NCBI RefSeq assembly: GCF_000341735.1 | Contig: NZ_KB455575.1 | Coordinates: 3,356,904-3,420,903, forward strand | Length of the DNA: 64,000 nucleotides | From: Methylotuvimicrobium buryatense 5G | Lineage (GTDB): Bacteria; Pseudomonadota; Gammaproteobacteria; Methylococcales; Methylomonadaceae | Reading direction: 5' to 3' | Shown here: positions 63,881 through 64,000 of the stretch, piece after piece | Layout of the letters: the number at the start of each line of letters is the position of its first letter | Position numbering within the stretch: position 1 is the stretch's first letter | Position numbers and translations under genes: made by a program | Notes under the pieces: model-generated | Seen by the model: the letters and a program-made list of their open reading frames with translations, nothing else | Told to the model about the DNA's origin: nothing | Database searches by the model: none

Positions 63881-64000
63881 TGGCTAAGTTATTAATAACA
63901 GGCTTCGATCCTTTTGCAGGAGAGATCGTTAATCCTTCATGGAAAGCCGTTCGCCATTTAAATAATACGATCATCGGTGGCTTTGAAGTGATTGCCCACG
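63880..64000 (+). CDS. pcp: Pyrrolidone-carboxylate peptidase, 5' part
   Basis: From ATG 63880 the frame [20 protein letters not shown] then [20 protein letters not shown] runs off the window. The LxTGFxPFxGExxNPS start is diagnostic of the C15 peptidase that removes N-terminal pyroglutamate. Only 40 residues are visible. The start codon lies at the edge of a family C repeat, so the element probably supplies the upstream region. Confidence 0.85.

Overview
The window is about 64 kb of a chromosome from a gammaproteobacterium and contains the dnaA–dnaN–recF–gyrB replication locus. Several features fit: the rpmH–rnpA–yidD–yidC–mnmE block divergent from dnaA, a divergent crp/OsmC pair as in enterics, a pyruvoyl-type SpeD, lipobox lipoproteins and Tat/Bat/RND envelope genes. 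The gene style and the dense families of small repeats recall Methylococcales (gamma-methanotrophs), but no methane-oxidation gene lies here, so that assignment is an inference.

Layout. 1–900: remnants of two transposases. 986–13690: an accessory envelope region. It holds a caspase-like lipoprotein with a lectin-like domain, two tandemly duplicated 98-residue exported repeat proteins, a small exported protein, a lipoprotein that looks CsgG-like with peptidoglycan-binding-like and DUF4384 domains, a small lipoprotein, an OmpA-type protein, a DUF2807 protein, an autotransporter-type barrel and a second caspase-like lipoprotein. I read this as a candidate curli/holdfast-anchor-like surface assembly locus. 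14566–20525: housekeeping genes (speD, OsmC, a Crp/Clp-like regulator, thyA, lgt) and an unusual thioredoxin-fold/prolyl-hydroxylase fusion. 21116–24208: a Pho-box-controlled phoX–tatA–tatB operon without tatC. 24502–27072: an ethylene-receptor-like membrane sensor fused to PAS-PAS-GGDEF-EAL. 27311–33564: a heavy-metal RND efflux operon. 33658–34089: a small DUF4258/DUF2283 pair with a broken second member.

34315–44852 is the replication core. Two parS palindromes lie at the recF/gyrB junction, and paired DnaA boxes lie between dnaA and dnaN. Next come tRNA-Ser(CGA) and a decayed 1.6-kb integrative-element remnant with an integrase stub and HicB/HicA-like genes. 47373–51012 carries small envelope, SDR and peptide-transporter genes. 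A second cluster of DnaA boxes lies at 51093–51226, just before a complete Bat operon (MoxR, DUF58, DUF4381, VWA, VWA-TPR, BatD; 51493–58336). The last part has an ArsR regulator with a histidine-rich metal-binding protein, an FNR regulator next to a tiny lipoprotein preceded by a perfect FNR box, a thioredoxin-like protein, zwf and the start of pcp.

The most striking non-coding content is the repeats. Non-coding gaps are packed with short mobile-looking palindromic elements, called families A–F here. Some show textbook insertion signatures (terminal inverted repeats, target duplication, nesting). Two families show stems that change sequence between copies yet stay complementary, including hairpins whose loop is conserved while the perfectly paired arms differ at each site.
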